Shown here piece by piece: positions 6,958 to 15,760 of a stretch of DNA of 64,000 nt. The stretch spans positions 186,001 to 250,000 of the forward strand of contig NZ_FNOS01000005.1 in the NCBI RefSeq assembly GCF_900107115.1. The letters are read 5' to 3'. Each line of letters opens with the position of its first letter. Positions within the stretch are counted from its first letter, which is position 1. Source of the DNA: Salimicrobium album (GTDB taxonomy: Bacteria > Bacillota > Bacilli > Bacillales > Halobacillaceae). The translations under genes were made by a program, and so were the position numbers. The notes beneath the pieces are model-generated. The model did not search any database and had not been told where the DNA came from. It worked only from the letters and a program-made list of their open reading frames with translations.

Positions 6958-7882
6958 ATCCCCAGATAATCCGGGACACATAAATAACGAAGGTGACCGT
7001 CACCGCTGAACAGAGAGTGGACAAAAGGACGATCTGGGCCGCGAACTCGGGATAATTCTCGTATTCCTGGGCGATGACGGCACTATTGACGGCGGTAGGC
7101 ATGGCGGAAGCGATGAAAAGCGCCTGGGCTGTCACGCCATTAAGCCCGAATACGTAAATCATACCAAGAGCGAGGAGCGGTCCTGCGAGAAGACGCAGGA
7201 ACAGACTCGGATAGACGGAAGAGAAATTTGTGGTCCATTTAATTTTTGCGACCTGAGCCCCTAGCATGACGAGAGCGATCGCTATCATCGCATCGGCTAT
7301 GTAGGTGGATGGTACCCAGAGAAAGGAAGGTACGGCGATGTTTCCGGCGTTTAGAAGAATGCCTGCAAGAAGAGCATAGAGGACGGGCATTTTGAAATAT
7401 CCGGCCATCGATCTCCATTTCCCGATGTGAATGGACTGCAGAGCGAAGATGCCGTAGGAAAAGGTGATTACGTTCTGCATCGTCAGAACGACGACCTGAA
7501 TCGACATGGCGAATGGATCTCCTTTGAAAACGAGGTCATTCACCGGCACGCCGTAATTGCCGGAGTTGAAGAAGATGACGCTGTTGGATACTGTCGTCGC
7601 CCTCGCTCCGTCCATCCCCTGCAGTCGGGTGAATACTCTCGTAATGACAAAAAGCAGCAATACGTACAGGCCGATGAAGCCGATGACGCCAAGAAATTTC
7701 CCCGGGGCGAATTCCGTTTCATATAATTTTACGAATATGAAACCCGGAACGAGAAAGTATATATTCAATTTTGCCAACGTGTTCAAATCCAGATCGAATT
7801 TTTTCTCAAGTATAAAACCGATTCCCATGATAATGAAGACAGGGAGGAGAATGTCCAGAAGAATCGTCAGCAGTTCTGCCAT
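6956..7882 (-). CDS. AEC-family (auxin efflux carrier type) transporter
   Basis: 308 aa, about ten hydrophobic segments in two inverted halves. Features of the AEC family: LPVFIIMGIGFILEKKFDLD at the start, the FFNSGNYGVPVNDLVF motif (about 105-120) and a second-half ASAMPTAVNSAVIAQEY motif near 262-278. The family includes malate/malonate permeases and bacterial homologues of plant PIN carriers; the substrate here is unknown, with organic acids likely. ATG with AAGGAGGGG upstream. It lies 12 bases after the alpha/beta hydrolase, so the two form a leftward operon. Confidence 0.9.
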   Translation of the reverse strand: MAELLTILLDILLPVFIIMGIGFILEKKFDLDLNTLAKLNIYFLVPGFIFVKLYETEFAPGKFLGVIGFIGLYVLLLFVITRVFTRLQGMDGARATTVSNSVIFFNSGNYGVPVNDLVFKGDPFAMSIQVVVLTMQNVITFSYGIFALQSIHIGKWRSMAGYFKMPVLYALLAGILLNAGNIAVPSFLWVPSTYIADAMIAIALVMLGAQVAKIKWTTNFSSVYPSLFLRLLAGPLLALGMIYVFGLNGVTAQALFIASAMPTAVNSAVIAQEYENYPEFAAQIVLLSTLCSAVTVTFVIYVSRIIWG

Positions 7883-7894
7883 AGAATCCCCTCC

Positions 7895-8695
7895 TTACAG
7901 GTGTTTCAACAGTAATTCCATTTCTTCTTTCACTTTCTTCCAGGCTCTCGTGGAGGGGTCCGTAAACATAAAGTGTTCCGTATCCGTAAGCCTGATATAT
8001 TTAACAGGGTCTCCGATGTTTTCCGCCCATTCGTAATAGTCATCACTCATACCGACGGGGACGTTCACATCGAGGGATCCGTGGAAGAGAATGTGTGCGG
8101 TAGAAAGAGGAAGGAGTTCTTTTGGTGAACCTTCCCGGTAACGTTCCGGCACTTCCAGAGGACTTCCGCCCATAAGTTCCGCAGTCGGATTATCCGCAGG
8201 TTTCGCGAGTTCCTGGTCACGGAAAGCATGAATCATATGCATCATGGACAAATCGCTGATACCGGCAAGGCTGACAGCAGCTCCAGGTGTCAGGAAGTTT
8301 TCTTTGTAAAGGTCGCTCGTCTCCGTAAGCCTGTGCCGGCCTGCGAGCCAGAGAGCGAAATGGCCTCCGGCGGAGTGACCGAGTGTTACGATTCGATCCA
8401 GATCCAGGTGGTATTCATGTTCCATGTGACTCAAGTGGTCCATAGCGTCCGCTACGTCCCGGAAACTTCCGGGCCATCCTCCACCATCCTGACCGATTCT
8501 GTTGTATTCGATGTTCCACGTCGCCCACCCGGCAGCGGTCAGGTCCATCGCTATTTCCCGGGTGAGGTCGAGATCGAAATCGGCCTTCCAGAACCCTCCA
8601 TGTATAATGACGACCACCGGGTGAGGGGCGGGCGTTTCCGGAAGCATGAGCTCCCCGTACTGGTATATATCTTCTCCATAGTAAATTCTTTGCAT
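7895..8695 (-). CDS. Alpha/beta hydrolase (esterase/formamidase-like)
   Basis: 266 aa. Serine hydrolase: oxyanion motif VVIIHGGFWKA (about 28-38), nucleophile elbow LGHSAGGHFAL (Ser about 107), probable acid Asp in HGSLDVNVPV (about 208) and His in TDTEHFMF (about 242). The HGGFW start and overall layout resemble kynurenine formamidase-like and esterase/lipase proteins. No tryptophan-degradation genes are nearby, so the substrate is open. ATG preceded by GAGAGGTGA. First gene of a two-gene leftward unit with the AEC transporter; a link between ester hydrolysis and carboxylate transport would make sense but is inference. Confidence 0.88.
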   Translation of the reverse strand: MQRIYYGEDIYQYGELMLPETPAPHPVVVIIHGGFWKADFDLDLTREIAMDLTAAGWATWNIEYNRIGQDGGGWPGSFRDVADAMDHLSHMEHEYHLDLDRIVTLGHSAGGHFALWLAGRHRLTETSDLYKENFLTPGAAVSLAGISDLSMMHMIHAFRDQELAKPADNPTAELMGGSPLEVPERYREGSPKELLPLSTAHILFHGSLDVNVPVGMSDDYYEWAENIGDPVKYIRLTDTEHFMFTDPSTRAWKKVKEEMELLLKHL

Positions 8696-8815
8696 ATTTT
8701 TTCACCTCTCTTTAGGAATATTACACTTATTCAGTCGTTTAGAAAACTCATCCGACAGAGAAACTTGCAACTCTTTTCCCGGTTCGGGTGCGAACAATTA
8801 TAACCGTACGGGACA

Positions 8816-8839
8816 CCCCGGCGAAAAAGCCGGGCTTTT
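8816..8839 (+). terminator. Terminator-like hairpin in intergenic region
   Basis: CCCGGC-gaaaaa-GCCGGG followed by CTTTT, 55 bases before the AI-2E-type gene and with no rightward gene ending here. It could be an insulator or a leader attenuator. Confidence 0.45.
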
Positions 8840-8892
8840 CCGGTTTAACGAAATACAATTTAGTGAAAATTTAAGAGGAAGGAGTGATACGT

Positions 8893-9972
8893 ATGTGGTG
8901 GAAACACCCTTATTTCAAATACATTACGGCTTTTATTTTATTGTTGATCACTATTTATTTTATGCAGCTTTTAAACATATTCAGTCCGTTTCTTACATTA
9001 TTCCAGACGCTGTTTTATCCGATACTGATCGCCGGGTTTCTGTTCTATCTTACCAGACCGGTGGTGGAATGGCTGTCGAGGAAATTATCGATACCGCTTC
9101 TCGCCTCCATTCTTATTCTGTTCGCAGCAGTCGGAGGATTGCTTGCAGCCGGTGTTAGTCTGCTTGCATCCACTATTGAGGAACAGGCGAAGAACATCTC
9201 GAAGCTGCCGGATCAGCTGAGTAAAACTGCGGAAGAAGCAAGGCAGGGCCTCGAAGGTAAAGACATGGGGATGCTCTCGACGAACTCCCTGAAACAGCAG
9301 GTCAGCAAATACGCCAGCAGCCTTGGACAGGATATAGGTGAACATTTTGCCGAAACGTTTTCAACAGTAGCAGGAGCAGCGACTGTGATTATCATTATTC
9401 CTTTTGTTCTGTTTTTCTTCTTGAAAGATGGAAGGAAACTCGTCCCTTTTCTTACCAGTCCTTTTTCCGGGGAAAAGAGGGAAGAAGCGACCAGGCTGTT
9501 CCGGAGACTGGATGACACCGTGGCCGCGTACATTATCGGTCAGGCGACCGTCGCCTTCGTGGACGGGGTTCTTATGTATATCAGTTATCTGATTATCGGT
9601 CTTGATTACGCTCTCATTCTCGGTCTGTTTGTGGTCGTCACGGCCATTATACCGTTCTTCGGACCGATACTGGGTGTAATACCGGCGATTGTTGTGGCGC
9701 TGGCACAGGCTCCGATAATGGTCATTTACGTACTTGTCGCACTGATAATTGTGCAGCAGCTGGAAGGGAATATTGTAGCCCCGGTGGTTCTTGGAGAACG
9801 TCTGCATATCCACCCGCTGACAATCATCTTTCTGCTTATCGTAGCCGCTCCGCTCGGAGGATTCATAGGAATGGTTATCGCTGTACCGCTCTATTCCGTG
9901 ATCAAAGTGCTGCTTTATAACTTCTACAGATATTTCCAGATGTATCAGGAATCAAAAAATCGATCCGTCTGA
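8893..9972 (+). CDS. AI-2E/PerM-family membrane transporter
   Basis: 359 aa. AI-2E transporter (PerM/YtvI type) family: paired N-terminal helices with LTRPVVEWLSRKL-type loop (about 58-70), a hydrophilic region (about 95-160) with coiled-coil character, then about five C-terminal helices with the signature DGVLMYISYLIIGLDYALIL and IPFFGPILGVIPAI. Family members include Na+(Li+)/H+ antiporters and the AI-2 exporter TqsA; the substrate cannot be assigned here. ATG at 8893 is chosen over GTG at 8884 because GGAAGGAG is 9 bases before it. 17 bases separate it from the next gene, so it probably heads the 8893-13703 operon. Confidence 0.88.
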   Translation: MWWKHPYFKYITAFILLLITIYFMQLLNIFSPFLTLFQTLFYPILIAGFLFYLTRPVVEWLSRKLSIPLLASILILFAAVGGLLAAGVSLLASTIEEQAKNISKLPDQLSKTAEEARQGLEGKDMGMLSTNSLKQQVSKYASSLGQDIGEHFAETFSTVAGAATVIIIIPFVLFFFLKDGRKLVPFLTSPFSGEKREEATRLFRRLDDTVAAYIIGQATVAFVDGVLMYISYLIIGLDYALILGLFVVVTAIIPFFGPILGVIPAIVVALAQAPIMVIYVLVALIIVQQLEGNIVAPVVLGERLHIHPLTIIFLLIVAAPLGGFIGMVIAVPLYSVIKVLLYNFYRYFQMYQESKNRSV

Positions 9973-9989
9973 AAGAAGGAGAGGAACGC

Positions 9990-11213
9990 ATGATCCACTA
10001 TTTACAGGAGCCCCTGCTTCTTGAAAACAGAGGAGTTACTATCAGGAACCGCTTCATGAAGTCGGCTATGAGTGAAGGTATGGCTTCCCGGTTGAACGCC
10101 CCTACGGAAGATCTTATAAGACTGTATGAACGCTGGTCCGAAGGAGGTGCCGGCCTTATAGTCTCGGGAAACGTGATGGTTACACGCGATGCGCTCGGGG
10201 AACCGGGGAATGTGGTGCTGGAAGATTCAGGGAGTATGGACGTTTTCCGCCGCTGGGCAAAAGCCGGGAAAAAAGAAGGGAACGAGTTCTGGATGCAGAT
10301 CAATCATCCCGGGAAACAGGTAGTGAGGGGGCTTGTGAAAGAAGGACAGGCTCCATCTGCTGTTCCGTTTCCGGCGGGTTTCCAGAAATTTTTCGCCCCG
10401 TCACGGGCATTGACTAAAGCAGGTATCGAAGAAATTATCTATCGTTTTAAAAGAACAGCAGCTCTGGCGAAGGAAGCGGGATTCACCGGAGTACAGATTC
10501 ATGCTGCTCATGGTTATCTCATCAGTCAGTTCCTCTCGCCGAGACATAATATCAGGGAGGACGAATGGGGAGGGTCCATCGAGAACCGCTCCCGTTTCTT
10601 AAAAGAGATTTATCGCGCCGTGCGGGCGGAAGTCGGTGAGGATTACCCGATTGGAGTGAAAATCAATAGTGCCGACTTCATGAAGGCCGGGTTTACAGAG
10701 GAGGAGTCCGTCTACGTAATACGGACTCTTGAAGACCTGGGTGTAGACCTCATTGAAATTTCCGGAGGCACTTATGAGAAGGCGGTAATGACAGGGAAAC
10801 AGTCGGAAAAATCGAAGCGTGAAGCCTACTTTCTGGAATACGCCGATACTTTAAAGAATCAGACTCGCCTTCCGGTAGCAGTGACCGGCGGCTTTCGTAC
10901 GAAGGAGGGAATGATCGAAGCAGTTCGTTCGGGCTCTGCCGATATGATCGGTCTGGCCCGTCCCCTTGCGGTCGATCCGGATATCCCGCGTAAAATTTTA
11001 CACGGGGAGATGGATGACATTATGATCCCCTCCATTAAGACCGGAATTCCCCCGGTAGACAAAGCCGGAATGATGGAAGTGATGTGGTACAGTCAGCAGC
11101 TGCACAGGATGGGGAAAGGGAAAGCGACGAAGCCGCGCTTCTCCCCGAAACTGTCCATGCTTCTTGCGCTCTGGGAAAACGGTACGGGAGTTTTTCAAAA
11201 ACGGAGAGCATGA
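9990..11213 (+). CDS. Old yellow enzyme family NADH:flavin oxidoreductase
   Basis: 407 aa, FMN-dependent ene-reductase family. TIM-barrel features: RNRFMKSAMSEGMA (strand 1), MQINHPGKQ (about 98-106), substrate-binding His pair IHAAHGYLISQFLSP (about 170-184), RWGG-equivalent DEWGGSIENR, VKINSADF and the FMN phosphate region GLARPLAVDPD near 315. The C-terminal 60 residues are basic and extend beyond the barrel. ATG preceded by AAGGAGAGG. It sits between the AI-2E-type gene (17-bp gap) and pxpB (24-bp gap), an unusual position; activity on an alpha,beta-unsaturated carbonyl linked to this pathway is speculative. Confidence 0.9.
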   Translation: MIHYLQEPLLLENRGVTIRNRFMKSAMSEGMASRLNAPTEDLIRLYERWSEGGAGLIVSGNVMVTRDALGEPGNVVLEDSGSMDVFRRWAKAGKKEGNEFWMQINHPGKQVVRGLVKEGQAPSAVPFPAGFQKFFAPSRALTKAGIEEIIYRFKRTAALAKEAGFTGVQIHAAHGYLISQFLSPRHNIREDEWGGSIENRSRFLKEIYRAVRAEVGEDYPIGVKINSADFMKAGFTEEESVYVIRTLEDLGVDLIEISGGTYEKAVMTGKQSEKSKREAYFLEYADTLKNQTRLPVAVTGGFRTKEGMIEAVRSGSADMIGLARPLAVDPDIPRKILHGEMDDIMIPSIKTGIPPVDKAGMMEVMWYSQQLHRMGKGKATKPRFSPKLSMLLALWENGTGVFQKRRA

Positions 11214-11237
11214 TAGGGAAGGGAGAGGAAGCTCACG

Positions 11238-11939
11238 ATGAAACATACGATTGAACCGCTTGGAGACCAGTCCCTGTTCATTACTTTAGGAGATGAAATC
11301 GATCCTGACACGCATGAGTCCGTGCAGGCAGTCGCAGCCCGGCTGGAGAAAGATGAGTGGTCCTGGCTATCTGAAATCGTACCTTCTTATACCGGACTGG
11401 CCGTCTATTATGATGCCCTGGCATTTTACCCTGAGTATTCTTCCCCTTATGAACAGGTGGCGGAGATGCTGAAGAAGGTCGTGGACACGACGGAGCCACG
11501 GGAAAAGAGCGAACATCGCACCGTGGAGATCCCTGTCTGTTACGGAGGCGAATTCGGTCCGGATCTTTCTATAGTAGCCGGGGAGAACGGGCTGACGGAA
11601 GAGGAAGTCATAAAGCTTCACTCCGAAAACGAATATCTGGTATACATGCTTGGATTCGCTCCCGGGTTTCCTTTTCTCGGAGGTATGGACGAAAGGATCG
11701 CGACCTCCCGTAAGGATTCTCCGAGAACCAGCTTGCCGGCCGGTTCAGTCGGGATAGCCGGTTCACAGACCGGAGTGTATCCGGTAGTGTCTCCCGGAGG
11801 ATGGCAGCTTATCGGCAGAACACCTTTTAAGCTGTTCAATCCGGACAGGGAATCTCCTTCCTACGTTCAGCCGGGGGACCGGGTGAAATTTTATCCTGTC
11901 TCTCCTGAAGAATATAACCGTCTGGAGGGAGAAGAATGA
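11238..11939 (+). CDS. pxpB: 5-oxoprolinase subunit PxpB
   Basis: 233 aa, KipI/PxpB family. N-terminal half EPLGDQSLFITLGDEIDPD, then the cyclophilin-like C-terminal domain with YMLGFAPGFPFLGGMDERI (about 135-153), the basic SRKDSPRTSLPAGSVGIAG stretch and TGVYPVVSPGGWQLIGRT. With PxpC and PxpA it forms the ATP-dependent 5-oxoprolinase that opens pyroglutamate to L-glutamate. The stop overlaps the start of pxpC by 4 bases (ATGA), which points to translational coupling. ATG with GGGAGAGGAAG upstream. In B. subtilis the homologue was first described as an inhibitor of the sporulation kinase KinA. Confidence 0.95.
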   Translation: MKHTIEPLGDQSLFITLGDEIDPDTHESVQAVAARLEKDEWSWLSEIVPSYTGLAVYYDALAFYPEYSSPYEQVAEMLKKVVDTTEPREKSEHRTVEIPVCYGGEFGPDLSIVAGENGLTEEEVIKLHSENEYLVYMLGFAPGFPFLGGMDERIATSRKDSPRTSLPAGSVGIAGSQTGVYPVVSPGGWQLIGRTPFKLFNPDRESPSYVQPGDRVKFYPVSPEEYNRLEGEE

Positions 11940-12943
11940 TACAGGTGCAGAAAGCGGGTCTTTTGACGACAATACAGGACGCAGGCCGCAGAGGCTATCA
12001 GAAATACGGGGCAAGTCCGGGAGGCGCGGCGGACACATTCGCTTACCGGTTGGCCAATATTGCAGTCGGAAACGAGGCCGGCGCAGCTGTACTGGAGATG
12101 ACTCTTCAGGGAGACGTGTTACTGTTTGAGGAACCGGCCGTTATCTCCATCACCGGAGCGGATATGAAACCGGAAATAAACGGGGAACGTGTACCGATGT
12201 GGCGACCGGTGTATATAGATAGAGGGGAGACTCTCCATTTTTCCAACGCTGCCAGGGGAATCCGGACGTATGTAGCGATAGCGGGAGGTTTTGTCGGAGA
12301 GAACTTTCTCGGCAGCTTCTCTACCTATCTGAGTATGAAAGCCGGTGGGCACCAAGGAAGGAAACTCGAAAAAGGAGACGTGCTTTCGGTAAATGAACCC
12401 AGTCATCTGAACGAAGAGGTGAAAGACTGGCTGAGTCGGTCCTCCAGAGAGAAAGGGTTTACTTACCCGGCCTGGAGAGTCCCCGGGCCCGGGCATTTTC
12501 GGGAAGGTAGTCCCGGAGAACTGCGTGCATTTCCGGGGAGGCACTATGAATTATTTGATGCCGGAAGTAAAGAAGCTTTTGAAACAGAAAGGTACAAAGC
12601 CGGGAGCAAGTCCGACCGGATGGGTGTGAGACTGGACGGAGTTACGCTGACGCTCCGGGAGCCACAGGACATTCTGTCAGAACCGGTAACATTCGGAACC
12701 GTCCAGGTGCCGTCGAATGGCGAACCGATCATTCTGCTTGCCGACCGGCAGACGACGGGCGGTTACCCGAAAATAGCCCAGATCATCAGTGTGGACTGCT
12801 CGAAAGCAGCACAGCTGCGTCCGGGAGAGGCTGTCAGTTTCCGTATGATCACTCACCCGGAGGCTGAGCAACTGTTATTGACCGTCGAAAACCGGCTGGC
12901 CCTGTGTGAACAATCCGTCAAACGAAAAATAATGGAGGGATAA
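11936..12943 (+). CDS. pxpC: 5-oxoprolinase subunit PxpC
   Basis: 335 aa, KipA/PxpC (urea amidolyase-like carboxyltransferase fold) family. Typical start IQVQKAGLLTTIQDAGRRGY, then GASPGGAADTFAYRLAN, ISITGADM, YVAIAGGF, and RPG-type end region with SVDCSKAAQLRPGEAVSFR. It has the usual length for the subunit. It partners PxpB, with a 4-base overlap, and PxpA four bases downstream in ATP-dependent hydrolysis of 5-oxoproline in the cytoplasm. Confidence 0.95.
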   Translation: MIQVQKAGLLTTIQDAGRRGYQKYGASPGGAADTFAYRLANIAVGNEAGAAVLEMTLQGDVLLFEEPAVISITGADMKPEINGERVPMWRPVYIDRGETLHFSNAARGIRTYVAIAGGFVGENFLGSFSTYLSMKAGGHQGRKLEKGDVLSVNEPSHLNEEVKDWLSRSSREKGFTYPAWRVPGPGHFREGSPGELRAFPGRHYELFDAGSKEAFETERYKAGSKSDRMGVRLDGVTLTLREPQDILSEPVTFGTVQVPSNGEPIILLADRQTTGGYPKIAQIISVDCSKAAQLRPGEAVSFRMITHPEAEQLLLTVENRLALCEQSVKRKIMEG

Positions 12944-12947
12944 CAGA

Positions 12948-13703
12948 ATGGCTGTCGATTTGAATTGCGATATGGGCGAAGGGTTCGGAGTGTATAATAA
13001 AGGGAGAGACCGGGAAGTGCTGGATCATGTGACCTCGGCCAACATAGCCTGCGGGTTTCACGCCGGAGATTCACGCTTAATGAAAGAAACGGTGCGTATG
13101 GCGGCAGAAAGAAATGTGGCTGTCGGAGCTCACCCAGGACTTCCGGACCTGGCCGGGTTCGGAAGAAGGAAGATGGATATAACTCCCGAGGACGCTTATG
13201 ATTTCGTGCTGTACCAGACAGGAGCACTGGGGGCATTCGCAGAAGCTGAAGGTACTCGCCTCCAGCACGTAAAGCCGCACGGGGCTCTTTATAATACGGC
13301 CGCCAAAGACGCGGAACTGGCACAGGCGATAGCGGAAGCCGTGCGGGACGCCGGCGGCATGATGCTTTACGGCCTCGCCGGAAGTGAGCTGTTAAAAGCC
13401 GGGAAGAATACCGGTCTTCCCGTAGTTAGTGAAGTGTTTGCGGATCGTCTGTATCAGCCTGACGGTACACTTACTCCGCGAAAGGAAAAGGGCGCAGTAA
13501 TTACGGATAGAGAGCAGGCTCTAGAACAGGTCCGTGATATGGTGCTCCACCAAAGGGTGAGAACCGGAGACGGAACGACGATCGACATACAGGCGGACTC
13601 TGTATGTGTGCACGGCGACAACAGCGAAGCGGTGGATTTCACCCGCTCCATCCGGAAGTTTCTGGAGGAGAACGACATAAGTATGAAAGCTCCAGGGGCG
13701 TAG
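12948..13703 (+). CDS. pxpA: 5-oxoprolinase subunit PxpA (LamB/YcsF family)
   Basis: 251 aa, LamB/YcsF family. VDLNCDMGEGFG at the N-terminus is the diagnostic start, followed by SANIACGFHAGD (about 29-40), GAHPGLPDLAGFGRR (about 62-76) and HVKPHGALYN (about 106-115). PxpA carries out part of the ATP-dependent opening of 5-oxoproline with PxpBC. ATG with GGAGGG in the end of pxpC. Last gene of the operon, followed by a terminator. The Mn/NRAMP-type transporter gene that often accompanies pxp genes in Bacillus is absent here; an AI-2E-type permease and a flavin oxidoreductase take that place. Confidence 0.96.
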   Translation: MAVDLNCDMGEGFGVYNKGRDREVLDHVTSANIACGFHAGDSRLMKETVRMAAERNVAVGAHPGLPDLAGFGRRKMDITPEDAYDFVLYQTGALGAFAEAEGTRLQHVKPHGALYNTAAKDAELAQAIAEAVRDAGGMMLYGLAGSELLKAGKNTGLPVVSEVFADRLYQPDGTLTPRKEKGAVITDREQALEQVRDMVLHQRVRTGDGTTIDIQADSVCVHGDNSEAVDFTRSIRKFLEENDISMKAPGA

Positions 13704-13710
13704 CGGGAGG

Positions 13711-13753
13711 AGGCCCGGCTGTTTATTTTAAGCAGTAAGCGGCCGGCCTTTAG
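13711..13753 (+). terminator. Terminator of the pxp operon
   Basis: Stem AGGCC(C)GGC/GCCGGCCT with one bulged C, followed by TTTAG. Confidence 0.7.
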
Positions 13754-13792
13754 TTAAAAACAATTGTTTAATAAGCGTAAGAGGAGAGAACG

Positions 13793-14371
13793 ATGGAATA
13801 CATAAAAGTATTTACGGACGATTATGAATACAAAGGAATAATGGACAGAGAAAAGGCTCACGCTTCCGGGGAGTGGCATGAAGTTTTTCACTGCTGGCTT
13901 TTAAGTTACTGCGAAGGTGATATCTATGTATACGTTCAATGGAGAAGCCCATCAAAAAAGGATTACCCCGGTCTTTATGACATCACGGCAGCGGGACATC
14001 TGGAAGCGGAAGAGTCTGTGTCGGACGGCGTAAGGGAAGTGAAGGAAGAAATAGGTCTTGATATCCCTTATGAAAACCTGGAAAAAATAGCGGTACTCGA
14101 TACGTGGATCGGAATCGACCGGGAATTCGCTCATGAACATGTTTATGTCTGCAGTCATTCTCTCTCCCAGTTCTCCCTGCAGAAGGAAGAGGTCAAGGAA
14201 ATGGACCGGATACGCTGGGAGGATTTCAAAGCTCTGTTTCAGGGGCATAAGGGTGAAGTGAATTCAGCGAGAGGGCGGGTATTGAAAGAAAACGACTTTG
14301 TACCTCACGGCAACGCGTATTACCCGAGACTCATTCATGCCGTCGAAAAATTTCTGGAAACTGAAGGATGA
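13793..14371 (+). CDS. NUDIX hydrolase
   Basis: 192 aa. The Nudix box is visible at about residues 65-88: GHLEAEESVSDGVREVKEEI followed by GL. The spacing is one residue shorter than the textbook box between the first Glu and REV, as in the branch that resembles isopentenyl-diphosphate isomerases. N-terminal HEVFHCWLLSY segment fits that branch. It hydrolyses a nucleoside diphosphate linked to another group; the substrate is unknown. ATG with AGAGGAGAG upstream. It is a single gene ending at a terminator shared with the convergent deacetylase. Confidence 0.87.
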   Translation: MEYIKVFTDDYEYKGIMDREKAHASGEWHEVFHCWLLSYCEGDIYVYVQWRSPSKKDYPGLYDITAAGHLEAEESVSDGVREVKEEIGLDIPYENLEKIAVLDTWIGIDREFAHEHVYVCSHSLSQFSLQKEEVKEMDRIRWEDFKALFQGHKGEVNSARGRVLKENDFVPHGNAYYPRLIHAVEKFLETEG

Positions 14372-14381
14372 AGAATATGTA

Positions 14382-14421
14382 CAGTGTGCCGCCCGTGAAC
14401 CGGGGGACACACTTATTTTTT
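14382..14421. terminator. Terminator between NUDIX and deacetylase genes
   Basis: Imperfect hairpin AGTGTG.../...CACACT followed by TTATTTTTT on the plus strand; it touches the stop codon of the convergent gene. Confidence 0.65.
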
Positions 14422-15586
14422 AACGCGGAATGTTCAGCACCTGTCCCGGATAAATGATATACGGCGAAGAGATGGAGTTGGCGGCGGCAAGAGCGGACAC
14501 AGTGACACGGTTGTTCAGGGCGATCCGGTACATGGTATCCCCTGACTTGACTGTATGCGTTTTGGATACTTGAGCGGTACCCGGGATTTTCAGTACCTGA
14601 CCGGTGCGGATATAAGCCGGGTTGGAGATGTTGTTGTGAGAAGCAAGGTTTGACACCGACACGTTATATCTTCTCGCAATACTGTAAAGCGTGTCGCCAC
14701 GTTTTATCGTATAGGAAGTCTGAGAGGCAGGCGGGTCCACAGTTCCGTTTCCGGAACCGGAGAGATGCAGAACCTGACCGATACGAAGCATACGTGCATC
14801 CGAAATGTTATTGTTTTTCATCAGAGCATCCACAGTGGTCCCGTATCTTCTGGCCAGAGAGTAGAGCGTGTCTCCTGCCTGCACGCGGTGGGTGGAAGCT
14901 GTCGTCGTGCCGAGCAGTTGCGAGACCGTCGTGAAACTGTATCCCTTCTGTTTTAAAGCAGGGATGGCGCGGGAAATAGCTTTCGTCGTTCCGGAAGCCC
15001 CGGCACCCGTATGCATGAGAATGATAGAACCGGGCTGGACATTCGACATAATACGGTCGTATATCCGGGAAGAAGAGTAGCCTTTCCAGTCCAAAGTGTC
15101 GATATCCCAGTGGATAGTATGGGTATACCCGGCATTGCCAACAGTGTTCAGAACCCGGCTGTTAACGGCTCCGAACGGGGCCCGGAAAATAGGAGAAAGA
15201 GACTGGCCGGTGATGGATTCAACAGCACTTTCCGTACGGGAAAGTTCATTTCTCATCTGAGAAGAAGAAATAGTAGTGAAGTCGGGATGGGAGTAGGAAT
15301 GGTTGGCAATTTCATGACCGGCACGCGTGATACTCCGTATGGAGGAGGGGTGATTTTTCGCTCCGGAACCGGTCAAAAAGAAGGTAGCGGTGACGTTCTC
15401 CCTGTCCAGGACATTGAGAATGGAAGAGATGTTGGTACCGTCCGAACCGTCGTCGAAAGTGAGAGCTACAGTTTTTGAGGAAATGTCCCCTTTCATAATG
15501 AACGCGGAACTTGCAGCAGAGACAGTAGAGAAAGAACCGAAAACGAGCAGCACAGTCATGAAGATCATGGTCACTATCCGGCTCAT
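14420..15586 (-). CDS. Secreted polysaccharide deacetylase with three LysM repeats
   Basis: 388 aa. Order: signal peptide (about 1-26, cleavage near VSAAS), NodB deacetylase domain (about 30-215), three LysM repeats (about 230-275, 290-335, 343-388). Catalytic motifs: [10 protein letters not shown] (metal Asp), NHSYSHPDF (two metal His), [17 protein letters not shown] and LMHTG. The enzyme removes N-acetyl groups from peptidoglycan or chitin-like polymers; LysM repeats hold it on the wall. ATG at 15586 is chosen because GAGGTGA stands 5 bases before it; GTG at 15595 has no spacing. Domain order, with the catalytic part first and LysM last, is less common than LysM-first. It is monocistronic. 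Confidence 0.93.
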   Translation of the reverse strand: MSRIVTMIFMTVLLVFGSFSTVSAASSAFIMKGDISSKTVALTFDDGSDGTNISSILNVLDRENVTATFFLTGSGAKNHPSSIRSITRAGHEIANHSYSHPDFTTISSSQMRNELSRTESAVESITGQSLSPIFRAPFGAVNSRVLNTVGNAGYTHTIHWDIDTLDWKGYSSSRIYDRIMSNVQPGSIILMHTGAGASGTTKAISRAIPALKQKGYSFTTVSQLLGTTTASTHRVQAGDTLYSLARRYGTTVDALMKNNNISDARMLRIGQVLHLSGSGNGTVDPPASQTSYTIKRGDTLYSIARRYNVSVSNLASHNNISNPAYIRTGQVLKIPGTAQVSKTHTVKSGDTMYRIALNNRVTVSALAAANSISSPYIIYPGQVLNIPR

Positions 15587-15760
15587 TACAGTCACCTCAC
15601 TATAGATTTGTAATTCTATTATACTCCTTTTCGCAGAAGATTACCTGTTTAAAGCGCCGGGAATGTTTTACTTAAAAGTAAAAAAAAGAACAAAAAGAGG
15701 CAACTTTCTGATATAATCGTCAAATGATAACGCATACATAAAGGAATGGGAGGACAATAT

